Positions 17,039 to 24,389 of a stretch of DNA of 41,161 bases are shown here, one piece after another; the first letter of the stretch is position 1; each line of letters opens with the position of its first letter. A model generated the notes under the pieces. That model worked only from the letters and a program-made list of their open reading frames with translations. It was not told the origin of the DNA and did not search any database. Made by a program: the position numbers and the translations under genes. Origin of the DNA: Chloroflexota bacterium (GTDB taxonomy: Bacteria > Chloroflexota > UBA6077 > FW602-bin22 > JACPRP01); the NCBI GenBank assembly GCA_023480885.1, contig JAMCWX010000002.1, positions 1-41,161 of the forward strand, read 5' to 3'.

Positions 17039-18319
17039 TGCCCTCGGCCTGGCGATGTGTTCTCTGATCTCCATAACCTGTCGCTCGACCTCGGCGGCTT
17101 CACGCAGCTTCTGCTGCTCTGACAGGTGGTGGATTTCCGCGATCTGTTCCTCCAACTGTCGCAGTTCGAACTCCAACTGTTGTTGCCAGGCCTGTGCCTG
17201 CTGCGCGATGGCGTGATTCTGCTCTCTCAACAGTTTCTGCATCTCGACCATCTCATCGAGAGCACGCTTCTGCGTTTGCTCGATCTGGCGCAAGTGAATG
17301 CCGGTTTCGTCAACGCGCTTACGCTCGCTGTCGAGACGGCCAGCGAGGTCGGCGAAGTCCTGTCCGTTTTGCAAGATCTGCTCTTGCAGCTTCTTGAGCG
17401 CTCCAGATTGCTCGTCGACACGGCGCCGTTGAAGCTCCAGCCCCTGTTCGATCCTGGTGGCGTCCTCACGGTCGTGAGCCCGAACGTTCTCCATCCGCAC
17501 AAACTCGGCAGCCTGGCTCTCTATCTGCTGATGGTTTTTGCTGATGCCGCTGCGCAACTGCTGCAGCTCATCCCTGGTCTGGCTCACTTGCTTGGCGAGC
17601 AACTGGATGGACTTGACGTGGTCGCCGAGTTCCCTTTTCCATTCGTCCATTTGCTCTTGCCAATGGCTTATCTGGCGGGTCCAGCGCAGCTCTGCTGCCT
17701 GCTGCCACTGCACGAGGCGTGCCAGTTCGGTCTTCGCGGTTTCTTGATCGTGCTCGATGACTGTCGTCCTCGCGTCTAGCCTTCTGATCTGCTCGTCAAG
17801 AAGTTGGCTCCGTCCGACAAGCGCGCCCGAGTTTCTCTCGAGGACATCGAGACGCTCTGCTAACGGCAACAGGTCGGTGCGTCCGCGTCTAACGTCCTCG
17901 GCCATAGTCTGAAGCTTGGCCTGATGCTGCTCGTCTCTTTTTTGAAGGTCGACGAGTTGCTGGGTGAGATCCACCAGCAACTTCTTCTCGCGCTCCATCT
18001 CCGTCTGCCGCAGCACGGTTTCCCGATCGTGTGCCTGATCGCGGGCATCCACGCGCTGCTGCAACACGCTGACCTGCTCCCGCAGTTGCCTGATGCCCTC
18101 CTCGGCAAAAGGAATCGTGGAGAGACGAGCGCGTTCGGCCTTGGCATCATCGCCAATTTGCTGGAGTTGTGAGGCAAGCTCCTTGACGTGAATGGCCAGG
18201 CGATCCACTTCCTGCAGTGCCCTCGTGACCTGTTCCTTGTCTAGCTTGCGTTGCTCTTCCAGCCAGGAGATCATCTGACTCATCTGAGGGAGGTCGACCA
18301 TCTGATCTTGTTGTACCAC
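17024..18319 (-). CDS. Long coiled-coil protein heading the PBP2-RodA operon
   Basis: A 431-residue hydrophilic protein, almost entirely heptad-like Glu/Gln/Leu/Arg helix (for example MISWLEEQRKLDKEQVTRAL and LRQLEEQIAEIHHLSEQQKL). It has no membrane segment or recognisable enzyme domain and is presumably an elongated cytoplasmic dimer. The GTG at 18319 is chosen because GAGAGG (18332-18327) lies 7 bases upstream and the predicted promoter (18400-18372) is downstream of the alternative start at 18427. Its position before pbp2 and rodA, where many bacteria carry mreBCD, suggests a structural or positioning role in elongation. This is inference only: coiled-coil composition makes similarity to DivIVA-, SMC- or tropomyosin-like proteins uninformative. 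Confidence 0.82.
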   Translation of the reverse strand: MVQQDQMVDLPQMSQMISWLEEQRKLDKEQVTRALQEVDRLAIHVKELASQLQQIGDDAKAERARLSTIPFAEEGIRQLREQVSVLQQRVDARDQAHDRETVLRQTEMEREKKLLVDLTQQLVDLQKRDEQHQAKLQTMAEDVRRGRTDLLPLAERLDVLERNSGALVGRSQLLDEQIRRLDARTTVIEHDQETAKTELARLVQWQQAAELRWTRQISHWQEQMDEWKRELGDHVKSIQLLAKQVSQTRDELQQLRSGISKNHQQIESQAAEFVRMENVRAHDREDATRIEQGLELQRRRVDEQSGALKKLQEQILQNGQDFADLAGRLDSERKRVDETGIHLRQIEQTQKRALDEMVEMQKLLREQNHAIAQQAQAWQQQLEFELRQLEEQIAEIHHLSEQQKLREAAEVERQVMEIREHIARPRARGTS

Positions 18320-18371
18320 TTTGACACCTCTCGTGGACAGCAATAGAAAAGCAAGGGGCGAACGCGAGACT

Positions 18372-18400
18372 AGTGTAGCATAAGTTATCCTGGGGGACAA
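18372..18400 (-). promoter_or_regulatory. Promoter of the coiled-coil/PBP2/RodA operon
   Basis: Minus strand TTGTCC (18400-18395), 17-base spacer, TACACT (18377-18372). Predicted start near 18365, giving a leader of about 45 bases to the GTG at 18319. Confidence 0.55.
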
Positions 18401-18437
18401 CCCAAAACACGCCCTGCGCTTCATCATCGTCTTCGTG

Positions 18438-18466
18438 TTGCGCTGCGCCTAAGTTGGATATAGAAT
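18438..18466 (+). promoter_or_regulatory. Promoter of the M50 protease gene, leaderless geometry
   Basis: TTGCGC (18438-18443), 17-base spacer, TAGAAT (18461-18466). The -10 ends 7 bases before the ATG at 18474 and no Shine-Dalgarno is present, so the mRNA may begin at or next to the start codon. Confidence 0.5.
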
Positions 18467-18473
18467 TGCATAT

Positions 18474-19613
18474 ATGAGCCTGAGAGACGATTCGCTACCC
18501 CTGGCTGCATCTGGTTGTGATAACCTTGCCGATTCGCTGGTAGCGCTGACCGAAGACGTGTTTGAAGTTCGTTCCATTCGGCGTCGCCTCGCCTCAGCGG
18601 AGTTCGGCCTGGCGTCCAGCAACAAGGGCACGGTTCTCGAGCTGATGGGGAAGATGCGGGTGCCCTCGGATCGCGCCTACCGACTTATCTCCGAGCGCTT
18701 CCGCGTCAACGGTTACCTGGCGCTCTTTCGCAGGTCTGCCGATGGCGAGATAGTGATCGCGCTGCCCGGAGAGCTGCCCAAAGCACGCTCGCGGGTGTGG
18801 CTGGCCCTGTTGCTCTTCCTGGCCACGCTGGCCTCGGTTCTTATGGCTGGCTCGACGGCGGGGCCAGAAACAGATTTCCTGACTGGTTTGCTCTCGGGCT
18901 GGCCATTTGCCGCCAGCCTTCTCGGCATACTGGCCGCTCACGAGTTCGGCCACTATCTCGTCAGCCGCAAGCTCGGCGTGCCCTCCAGCCTGCCCTACTT
19001 CATCCCTCTGCCGCTCTCGTTTCTGGGCACCCTGGGAGCGGTCATCCAGATGAAGGCGCCGCCATACAATCGACGGGCGCTGCTGGCCATCGCCGCCGCC
19101 GGGCCGCTGGCCGGGCTGGCCGTGGCCCTGCCAGTGCTCGTGCTGGGACTCAAGCTATCCACGGTTGAGGCCCTGCCAACAACGGGCCCGTATTTCCAGG
19201 AGGGGAACTCGCTTATCTACGCGGCGATCAAGCTCCTTGTCTTCGGACGCTTTCTGCCCGCGGGCGGCCAGGACGTGTTCTTGCACCCAGTCGCGATGGC
19301 AGGCTGGACAGGACTGCTGGTCACCGGGCTCAACCTCATCCCGGCCGGCCAGCTTGACGGGGGGCATATAGCGTACGCGCTGCTCGGCGAGCGAGCGCGC
19401 TGGCTCACGTGGGGCGTCGTCGCCGCTCTCGTCGGCCTCAGCCTGTTATGGAACGGCTGGGCGGTTTGGGTAGCCCTCGTGCTGGTCTTCGGCAGGGTCC
19501 ACGCGGTGCCGCTGGACGATATCACTCCGCTGCGAACCTTCGAGCGCGCGCTCGTGTTCGCGCTGGCGGTGGTCTTTGCCCTGGTGTTTACGCCTATGCC
19601 GATGGCGTTTTGA
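18474..19613 (+). CDS. Site-2 protease family (M50) intramembrane metalloprotease
   Basis: A 379-residue protein with about 110 cytoplasmic residues followed by several membrane segments. The zinc motif HEFGH is at 156-160, and the third ligand is D295 in NLIPAGQLDGGHIAYAL. The general order (soluble N-terminus, HExxH, late LDGG) resembles the EGY/plant-cyanobacterial type of S2P. No PDZ domain is visible. Such proteases cut membrane-embedded substrates, often regulators; no anti-sigma factor is next to it. ATG start without a Shine-Dalgarno, seven bases after a TAGAAT, so a leaderless mRNA is likely. It is divergent from the coiled-coil/PBP2 operon and shares a 150-base promoter region with it. 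Confidence 0.9.
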   Translation: MSLRDDSLPLAASGCDNLADSLVALTEDVFEVRSIRRRLASAEFGLASSNKGTVLELMGKMRVPSDRAYRLISERFRVNGYLALFRRSADGEIVIALPGELPKARSRVWLALLLFLATLASVLMAGSTAGPETDFLTGLLSGWPFAASLLGILAAHEFGHYLVSRKLGVPSSLPYFIPLPLSFLGTLGAVIQMKAPPYNRRALLAIAAAGPLAGLAVALPVLVLGLKLSTVEALPTTGPYFQEGNSLIYAAIKLLVFGRFLPAGGQDVFLHPVAMAGWTGLLVTGLNLIPAGQLDGGHIAYALLGERARWLTWGVVAALVGLSLLWNGWAVWVALVLVFGRVHAVPLDDITPLRTFERALVFALAVVFALVFTPMPMAF

Positions 19614-19730
19614 AACTGTCGCCGGCAAGACGATCTGCCGCGTCGTTGGCATGTTGCTCACGCTACACGGTAATGTACGGAGTATTGTGGAAATAGGTTG
19701 AGGGTGCCTGAATGCGGGGGCCGATGAGAT

Positions 19731-19773
19731 GTCCCCTCGCCCTCGCGCACGAGGGAGAGGGTTAGGGTGAGGG
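19731..19773. repeat. Compact REP-like palindromic element
   Basis: Arms 19734-19745 and 19750-19761 pair at 11 of 12 positions around a 4-base loop and are followed by TTAGGGTGAGGG. The same left and right edges occur, separated, at 9144-9276. This CCCTC...GAGGG type of intergenic palindrome is frequent in many GC-rich bacterial genomes. Confidence 0.6.
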
Positions 19774-19805
19774 TGTCCTCGTACAGTACCTGTCCGCACT
19801 GAACC

Positions 19806-19834
19806 TTGACACGTAACCCGACTCGTGGTAAAGT
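19806..19834 (+). promoter_or_regulatory. Promoter of the GntR-ABC-aconitase unit
   Basis: TTGACA (19806-19811), 17-base spacer, TAAAGT (19829-19834). The start is expected near 19841, inside the operator-like palindrome. Confidence 0.7.
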
Positions 19835-19839
19835 GCGCA

Positions 19840-19857
19840 TTGTATACAAGCGTATAC
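19840..19857. promoter_or_regulatory. Candidate GntR operator
   Basis: A perfect 10-bp palindrome TTGTATACAA (19840-19849) is followed by a second GTATAC (19852-19857) in the same spacing class. GntR/FadR-type regulators bind GT...AC palindromes of this size. It covers the predicted transcription start, the expected place for autorepression. Confidence 0.6.
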
Positions 19858-19939
19858 AGCGTACAATCGTATCCAATCACCTGGCTGCTTAGGCGGACAA
19901 CTGGCGAATGGCTGTCGGCATCACCTGACTGGAGCGCAA

Positions 19940-20629
19940 GTGGAAGATACACCTCAGAATCAAGCAAACAGGTTGATCGGTTCGCTAGGCGAGTACGAAT
20001 TGACCGCCGAGCGGGTCTTCACCCGCCTCAAAGCCGCAATTCTGGATGGCACCATTTCACCTGGGCAAAGACTAACCGAGGAGGGGCTGGCGGCACAACT
20101 GGGGGTTAGCCGCACGCCTGTGAGGGAAGCTATCAAGCGGCTGGAGGCGGAAGGCCATTTGAAGGTTGTGCCTCGCCGAGGGATCATCGTCCCACGAGTC
20201 ACCGCAGAACAAGTCGACGAATTATGCGCGGTGCGCGAGGCCATGGAGGGGTTGGCCGCAAGGCTTGCCGCTGAGCGAGTGCAGGCGCAGGAGATAGCCA
20301 GGCTGCGCTATTTACTTGACCAAATGGCCAGCTTGTACGAAAAAGGCGACGTGCCCGCGTTAGTTAGAGCCAACCTCGACTTTCACATCACCATCTGCAA
20401 GGCGGCGCGAAACGCTCTTCTGCTTCAGATGTACGGCCGGTTGGTGGATATGTTGCAGATACTCACTCTCCGCCTCAATCTATTGCGCCAGGACCAGTCT
20501 TTTCCCGAGCACAGGGCTATCTTCCTGGCAATTGAGGCGAGAGACCCCGCAGAGGCCGAGCGGCTGGCTAGGCTGCACGTGATTCGGGGCCGCGATTTCT
20601 ACTTGTCCAACTTGATTGCGCAAGCTTAG
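19940..20629 (+). CDS. GntR family transcriptional regulator, FCD (FadR) subfamily
   Basis: A 229-residue protein. Residues about 20-85 are the winged helix-turn-helix (AAILDGTISPGQRLTEEGLA, LGVSRTPVREAIKRLEAEG, VVPRRGIIV). Residues about 95-225 are the all-helical FCD ligand domain, with NLDFHITI and the EHRAI...RLHVIRG helices that carry its usual metal-binding Asp/His residues. FCD regulators commonly sense organic acids bound through the metal and release DNA. It heads an ABC transporter and organic-acid enzyme genes on the same strand and has a palindrome at its own transcription start, so it probably represses the unit. GTG start with GGAG about 5-6 bases upstream. Confidence 0.92.
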   Translation: MEDTPQNQANRLIGSLGEYELTAERVFTRLKAAILDGTISPGQRLTEEGLAAQLGVSRTPVREAIKRLEAEGHLKVVPRRGIIVPRVTAEQVDELCAVREAMEGLAARLAAERVQAQEIARLRYLLDQMASLYEKGDVPALVRANLDFHITICKAARNALLLQMYGRLVDMLQILTLRLNLLRQDQSFPEHRAIFLAIEARDPAEAERLARLHVIRGRDFYLSNLIAQA

Positions 20630-20784
20630 CCACCGCATGCTGTCGGCAAGGGAGACAGATTATCGCGGGAGGAGGCTTTGCATCTGCGCTGCGGTTCGAG
20701 GGCAAACCCAGGTCCCCAAGCGGCACCAGGCTCGCCACCGCGGCCGATGAAGATTGGTCTGGAAGCCCTTAACGAAACGAGAAA

Positions 20785-20791
20785 AAGGAGG
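20785..20791 (+). promoter_or_regulatory. Shine-Dalgarno that fixes the lipoprotein start
   Basis: AAGGAGG 9 bases before the ATG at 20801. A second GGAGGAGG at about 20668-20675 precedes an in-frame TTG at 20678, but that longer product would bury the lipoprotein signal behind 41 residues. Confidence 0.7.
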
Positions 20792-20800
20792 AGTCGCTCA

Positions 20801-21952
20801 ATGGCAAGGTTTCTTATGGTGATCGTTGTCCTGACCTTTGGCGTTCTCACGGCTTGCGCGCCTGCGGCGGCACCAACGCCGCCGCCCCCTGGGAAGTCTA
20901 CCGCCGCACCTACAACACAGCCGGCTGCGACGCCAGCAGCACAACCTGCTGCCGCCAAGCCTGCCTACAAGGTAGGAACGCCTGATAAGCCTATCCGCAT
21001 CGGCACGGCGCCCGCCACGCCATTCTTACCCGTGTACGCGGCCGTCGACAAACTGAAGAAAGACTACGGCCTCAACGTGAAGATCGTGGAAATCTCGAGT
21101 TCTTCGGAGCGAACCCTGGCGCTGGTCAGGGGCGACGTAGATGTGTACGTGGGCGGGACGTCCACGCTCCTCATGGAAATGGACCGTGGCCAGCCCATCG
21201 TGTTCTTCAGCAACGACGGAACCCTGGGCACGGGCATCGTCGTTCGCCCAGAGATCAAGAGCTGGCAGGATCTCAAGGGCAAGACGATCATGACCACCAA
21301 GAACAGCATTATGCACATCCAGCTCATCGAGGAACTGAAGGCGAACGGCCTAGACCCTGACAAGGACGTGAAGCTGGAGTTCTCGACCCGTTATCCCGAC
21401 ATGAACGCTGCCCTCAAGCAGGGACAGATCGCTGGCATCTCTGGCCTTGAGCCCTTCCTTTCCCAGGCAGTCGTCGAGGGCTACGGCCATTTCCTCAGCT
21501 ATCCGTATAAAACGTCGATAGGCTGGCGCGCGCAGGGCGCTTTCGCGGCCATGGAGAGCTTTGTCAAGGAGAATCCTGAGGTCATCCAGGCCATCGCCAC
21601 CACGCACCTGGAAGTGGTCAAGCAGTATCACGAACACCCCAACGAGTTTCTCGACGCTGTGATGAAGTATCAGGGACACAAGCCTGACTTCAAGCCCATC
21701 GCCGAGGCCGCGCTGCATAACACGGACCTGCTCACCGACTACGATAAGGCGGCGATGGCCGACCTGAAGGCAACGGCTGAGTATCTGGTGAAGCTGAAGG
21801 TGATCAAGAAGGTTCCGGACCTGGACAAGTATGTGACGAACAAGTTCATGGACGAAGCCGCCAAGCAGATCAAATGGAATCACCCGGACAATCTGCACGC
21901 GGTGTTCAGCCCACCGGCCTGGGATCCTGCCTACAAATATCCTAGCAAGTAG
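20801..21952 (+). CDS. ABC transporter substrate-binding lipoprotein (NMT1/SsuA/TauA-like)
   Basis: A 383-residue exported protein. A short lipoprotein signal ends in the lipobox LTAC with C19 as the acylated residue, followed by a flexible Ala/Pro/Thr-rich linker to about residue 58. The mature part begins PIRIGTAPATPFLPVYAAVDKL and shows the NMT1-like features of the class binding sulfonates, nitrate, pyrimidine precursors or small carboxylates: DVDVYVGGTSTLLMEM, SWQDLKGKTIMT, SFVKENPEVIQA. The ligand cannot be read from sequence; the enzymes downstream favour a small hydroxy- or polycarboxylate or a precursor of one. Start at 20801 because of the AAGGAGG and the signal peptide. The permease gene follows 2 bases after its stop. 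Confidence 0.9.
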   Translation: MARFLMVIVVLTFGVLTACAPAAAPTPPPPGKSTAAPTTQPAATPAAQPAAAKPAYKVGTPDKPIRIGTAPATPFLPVYAAVDKLKKDYGLNVKIVEISSSSERTLALVRGDVDVYVGGTSTLLMEMDRGQPIVFFSNDGTLGTGIVVRPEIKSWQDLKGKTIMTTKNSIMHIQLIEELKANGLDPDKDVKLEFSTRYPDMNAALKQGQIAGISGLEPFLSQAVVEGYGHFLSYPYKTSIGWRAQGAFAAMESFVKENPEVIQAIATTHLEVVKQYHEHPNEFLDAVMKYQGHKPDFKPIAEAALHNTDLLTDYDKAAMADLKATAEYLVKLKVIKKVPDLDKYVTNKFMDEAAKQIKWNHPDNLHAVFSPPAWDPAYKYPSK

Positions 21953-21954
21953 CT

Positions 21955-22755
21955 GTGGCCGTGTTTGCAAGGGTACGTCAGGAAGGCGAGGAGTGGCTGG
22001 CGACAGTGGCCCTGCTGGGCATTTGGGAGGTCTTATCGCGGCTGGCCCTACAAAGACAGTGGGGCCTGCCGCCTCCCTCTGAGGTCTTTGAAACTTTGGT
22101 CGAGCTTACAACCCAGGGGCTGTGGGTGGCGCAGGCCGGCTACCTCACGCTCCAGAACGCGGCGCTCATCAGCCTCACGACCCTGGCTATCGGCTTTGGC
22201 CTTACCCTGGCGACAGCCATTCCGCTGGGGGTGCTGATTGGCCGCAACAAGGGTTTGGAGGAATACGTCGACACCGCGGTCAACATGCTGCGCCCGATCC
22301 CGCCGGCGGCGCTGATACCGCTGCTGGTCGTGCTGATTGGCCTCTCCGACACGTCGTCGTATTTCCTGATCTGGTTCGGCTCCTTCTTCCCAATGCTCCT
22401 GAACACCATCTCGGCCGTGAAGCACGTCGATCCAATCTACACGGCCGCAGCAAGAGTGCTCGGCACGAAAGCTCACAGGATGCTCACGGCGGTCGTCTTT
22501 CCTGCTTCGCTGCCGGGAATCCTGACAGGGATTCAGGTTTCGTGGCAGGTGGCCTGGGCGATGCTTGTGTTGTCGGAACTCGTCGTGACGAGGGGTGGCA
22601 TTGGCAACCTGGTCACGCGCGGAGAGTTCGCCGACAGATACGATGTGGTGATAGCCTGCATGGGGGCTATCGCCGTTTTGGGGCTGGTCTTCGACGCGGC
22701 GCTAAGGCGCATCAGGGGACATCTGTTGAGATGGCAGAGCGACTTAGTCGTCTGA
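21955..22755 (+). CDS. ABC transporter permease 1 (BPD_transp_1, NitT/TauT type)
   Basis: A 266-residue membrane protein with about six segments. The coupling-helix (EAA-like) region is ARVLGTKAHRMLTAVVFPASLPGILTG in part, preceded by LRPIPPAALIPLLVVLIGL, the usual permease hallmark of this class. It pairs with the second permease as a heterodimeric channel. GTG start 2 bases after the lipoprotein stop, with no strong Shine-Dalgarno, so it is probably translationally coupled. A GTG two codons later is an alternative. Its stop lies in the first copy of a 10-bp tandem repeat. Confidence 0.9.
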   Translation: MAVFARVRQEGEEWLATVALLGIWEVLSRLALQRQWGLPPPSEVFETLVELTTQGLWVAQAGYLTLQNAALISLTTLAIGFGLTLATAIPLGVLIGRNKGLEEYVDTAVNMLRPIPPAALIPLLVVLIGLSDTSSYFLIWFGSFFPMLLNTISAVKHVDPIYTAAARVLGTKAHRMLTAVVFPASLPGILTGIQVSWQVAWAMLVLSELVVTRGGIGNLVTRGEFADRYDVVIACMGAIAVLGLVFDAALRRIRGHLLRWQSDLVV

Positions 22756-22770
22756 CTCAGTCTGACTCAG
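22751..22770. repeat. 10-bp perfect tandem duplication between the two permease genes
   Basis: TCTGACTCAG is repeated directly at 22751-22760 and 22761-22770. The first copy contains the stop of permease 1. A second small tandem duplication at a gene junction in this window is at 17005-17038. Confidence 0.85.
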
Positions 22771-22782
22771 GGGGGTGGCGGA

Positions 22783-23541
22783 TTGCCCGCGTTATTCGAT
22801 AAGCTGATTAAGCGATGGCTCTGGCTGCTCGTGGTAATCGGGGTCTGGCAGTTATACTCGGCACAGATGCCATTGGTTCCGTCCCCAGGCACGACGCTGC
22901 AAACCGGCGCTGACCTCGCAACATCAGGCGAGCTCGCGACTTCCGCTATCGACAGCCTCGTGCGGGTGATGGAGTCGATGGCGATAGTTTGCGCGATTGC
23001 CTTACCTCTGGGCTTCCTTATCGGCCTCAGCGAGCGAGCAAACAGGTACATGAACAAGCTAATAAGCCTCTTGCGGCCCCTTCCGCCGGTAGCGTGGATA
23101 CCCCTGATCGTGATGGTCTGGGGCATCCAGAACAAGACATCTCTGTTCTTGATCTGCGTGGGAGCCTTTTTCCCAGTGTTGATAAACACGATCGACGGTG
23201 TGAGGGGCGTGCAAAGGATTTACGTATCGGCAGCAGTGGTGCTCGGCGCCAAGCAGTCACAAGTAATCAAGGATGTCATTCTACCGGCAGCGTTGCCGCC
23301 CATTCTCACGGGCGTGCGTGTCGGCATCGGCATCGCGTGGATGCTCGTCGTCATCGCCGAGCTAGTGGCGGTGAAATCAGGCCTCGGGTATATGATACTC
23401 AACGGACAATTAGATATGCGTCTGGACGTCATTATCGTAGGGATTGTCGTGATCGGCTTTATCGGACTGGCAATAGACAGACTTTATCAAATGTTTTCAA
23501 GACGCGTCTGCGTAACTCTCAGACAGGTGGAGCGGGCGTAG
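22783..23541 (+). CDS. ABC transporter permease 2 (BPD_transp_1, NitT/TauT type)
   Basis: A 252-residue membrane protein of the same family as permease 1, with LLRPLPPVAWIPLIVMVWGI and the coupling segment VLGAKQSQVIKDVILPAALP. The first segment is WLWLLVVIGVWQLY, and the helices end near VIGFIGLAIDRLY. Two different permeases with one ATPase is a common arrangement in this class. TTG start with a GGGGGGTGG stretch 4-6 bases upstream. The ATPase gene follows after 23 bases. Confidence 0.9.
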   Translation: MPALFDKLIKRWLWLLVVIGVWQLYSAQMPLVPSPGTTLQTGADLATSGELATSAIDSLVRVMESMAIVCAIALPLGFLIGLSERANRYMNKLISLLRPLPPVAWIPLIVMVWGIQNKTSLFLICVGAFFPVLINTIDGVRGVQRIYVSAAVVLGAKQSQVIKDVILPAALPPILTGVRVGIGIAWMLVVIAELVAVKSGLGYMILNGQLDMRLDVIIVGIVVIGFIGLAIDRLYQMFSRRVCVTLRQVERA

Positions 23542-23564
23542 TCAGAGATAAGGGGGGGTGAACC

Positions 23565-24386
23565 TTGCTTCCGCAAGCAGGTGCAGATGCGGGATCCAAA
23601 ACGCCTACCGGGCCGCAAACGAAGCTCTCTATCGAAGACATCGTAGTGGAGTTCGCCACCGAAAAGCAGCGAGTACGTGTCCTGGATGGTTTCGAGCTTA
23701 CGGTCGGCGAGGGGGAATTTGTGAGCATACTCGGGCCCAGCGGCTGTGGGAAGTCGACGCTTCTCAAGGTTGTCGCGGGGCTTATGGAACAGAATCAAGG
23801 CAGGATTCGCATCGAGGGACAGATCATCAAAGGCTACGATTCGCGTGTGGGGATGATTTTCCAGGAGTACGCTCTTTTTCCCTGGTTAACGCTGAGGGAG
23901 AACGTCGAATTCGGTCTCCGAGTGAAGGGCTTGCCACGCAAGGAACGGGCTGAACGGAGCCAGAGGTTTATCGAACTGGTGAGGCTTCAAGGATTCGAGA
24001 ACCACTATCCTCAACAGCTCTCGGGCGGCATGAAGCAGCGGGCAGCGCTGGCCCGCGCGCTGGTGATGGATCCGGAGATTCTCCTTATGGACGAGCCATT
24101 AGCGGCGTTGGACGCCCAGACGAGGATTACGCTGCAAGACGAGATTCTGGCTATCGCCCAGAAAACGCGAAAAACGATCCTCTATGTGACGCACAGCGTC
24201 GACGAGTCCGTCTTCCTGTCGGATCGCGTTGTGGTGAGCACTGCACGCCCTGGCAGGGTCAAGGAAATCATCGAAATAGATCTGCCGAAACCTAGAGACC
24301 GGACGAACTCAGAGTTTCTCTTATACGAGGCCAGGACTCTCAAGTCCGTGCGCGAAGAAGTAATAAAGATGGGAGAAGGAAGATAG
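23565..24386 (+). CDS. ABC transporter ATP-binding protein (NitT/TauT type)
   Basis: A 273-residue ATPase. Walker A GPSGCGKST (57-65), Q-loop Q100 in MIFQEYALFPWLT, signature LSGGMKQR (152-159), Walker B ILLMDEP (172-178), D-loop LAALDAQTR and H-loop VTHSVDES. The ALFPWLT after the Q-loop is typical of SsuB/TauB/NrtD-like ATPases. An unstructured N-terminal 20 residues precedes the first strand. TTG start after a long G-run (about 23552-23558). Only 3 bases separate its stop from the aconitase-family gene, so import and metabolism genes are one transcript. Confidence 0.93.
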   Translation: MLPQAGADAGSKTPTGPQTKLSIEDIVVEFATEKQRVRVLDGFELTVGEGEFVSILGPSGCGKSTLLKVVAGLMEQNQGRIRIEGQIIKGYDSRVGMIFQEYALFPWLTLRENVEFGLRVKGLPRKERAERSQRFIELVRLQGFENHYPQQLSGGMKQRAALARALVMDPEILLMDEPLAALDAQTRITLQDEILAIAQKTRKTILYVTHSVDESVFLSDRVVVSTARPGRVKEIIEIDLPKPRDRTNSEFLLYEARTLKSVREEVIKMGEGR

Positions 24387-24389
24387 ACT

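Larger units (their letters stand above)
19614..19939. other. 326-bp intergenic region with REP-like hairpin, promoter and operator
   Basis: After the M50 stop the region holds a REP-like palindrome (19731-19773), then the promoter (19806-19834) and operator-like palindrome (19840-19857) of the GntR gene. About 115 bases just after the M50 gene hold nothing I can name. No coding frame is convincing. Confidence 0.5.

Noticed and set aside
17011-17103. Longer PBP2 starting at 17103
   Set aside because: It would overlap the coiled-coil gene by 80 bases and has no Shine-Dalgarno; the GTG at 17010 fits the family.
20678-20800. TTG start of the ABC lipoprotein at 20678
   Set aside because: GGAGGAGG is close by, but the product would hide the lipobox behind 41 polar residues.
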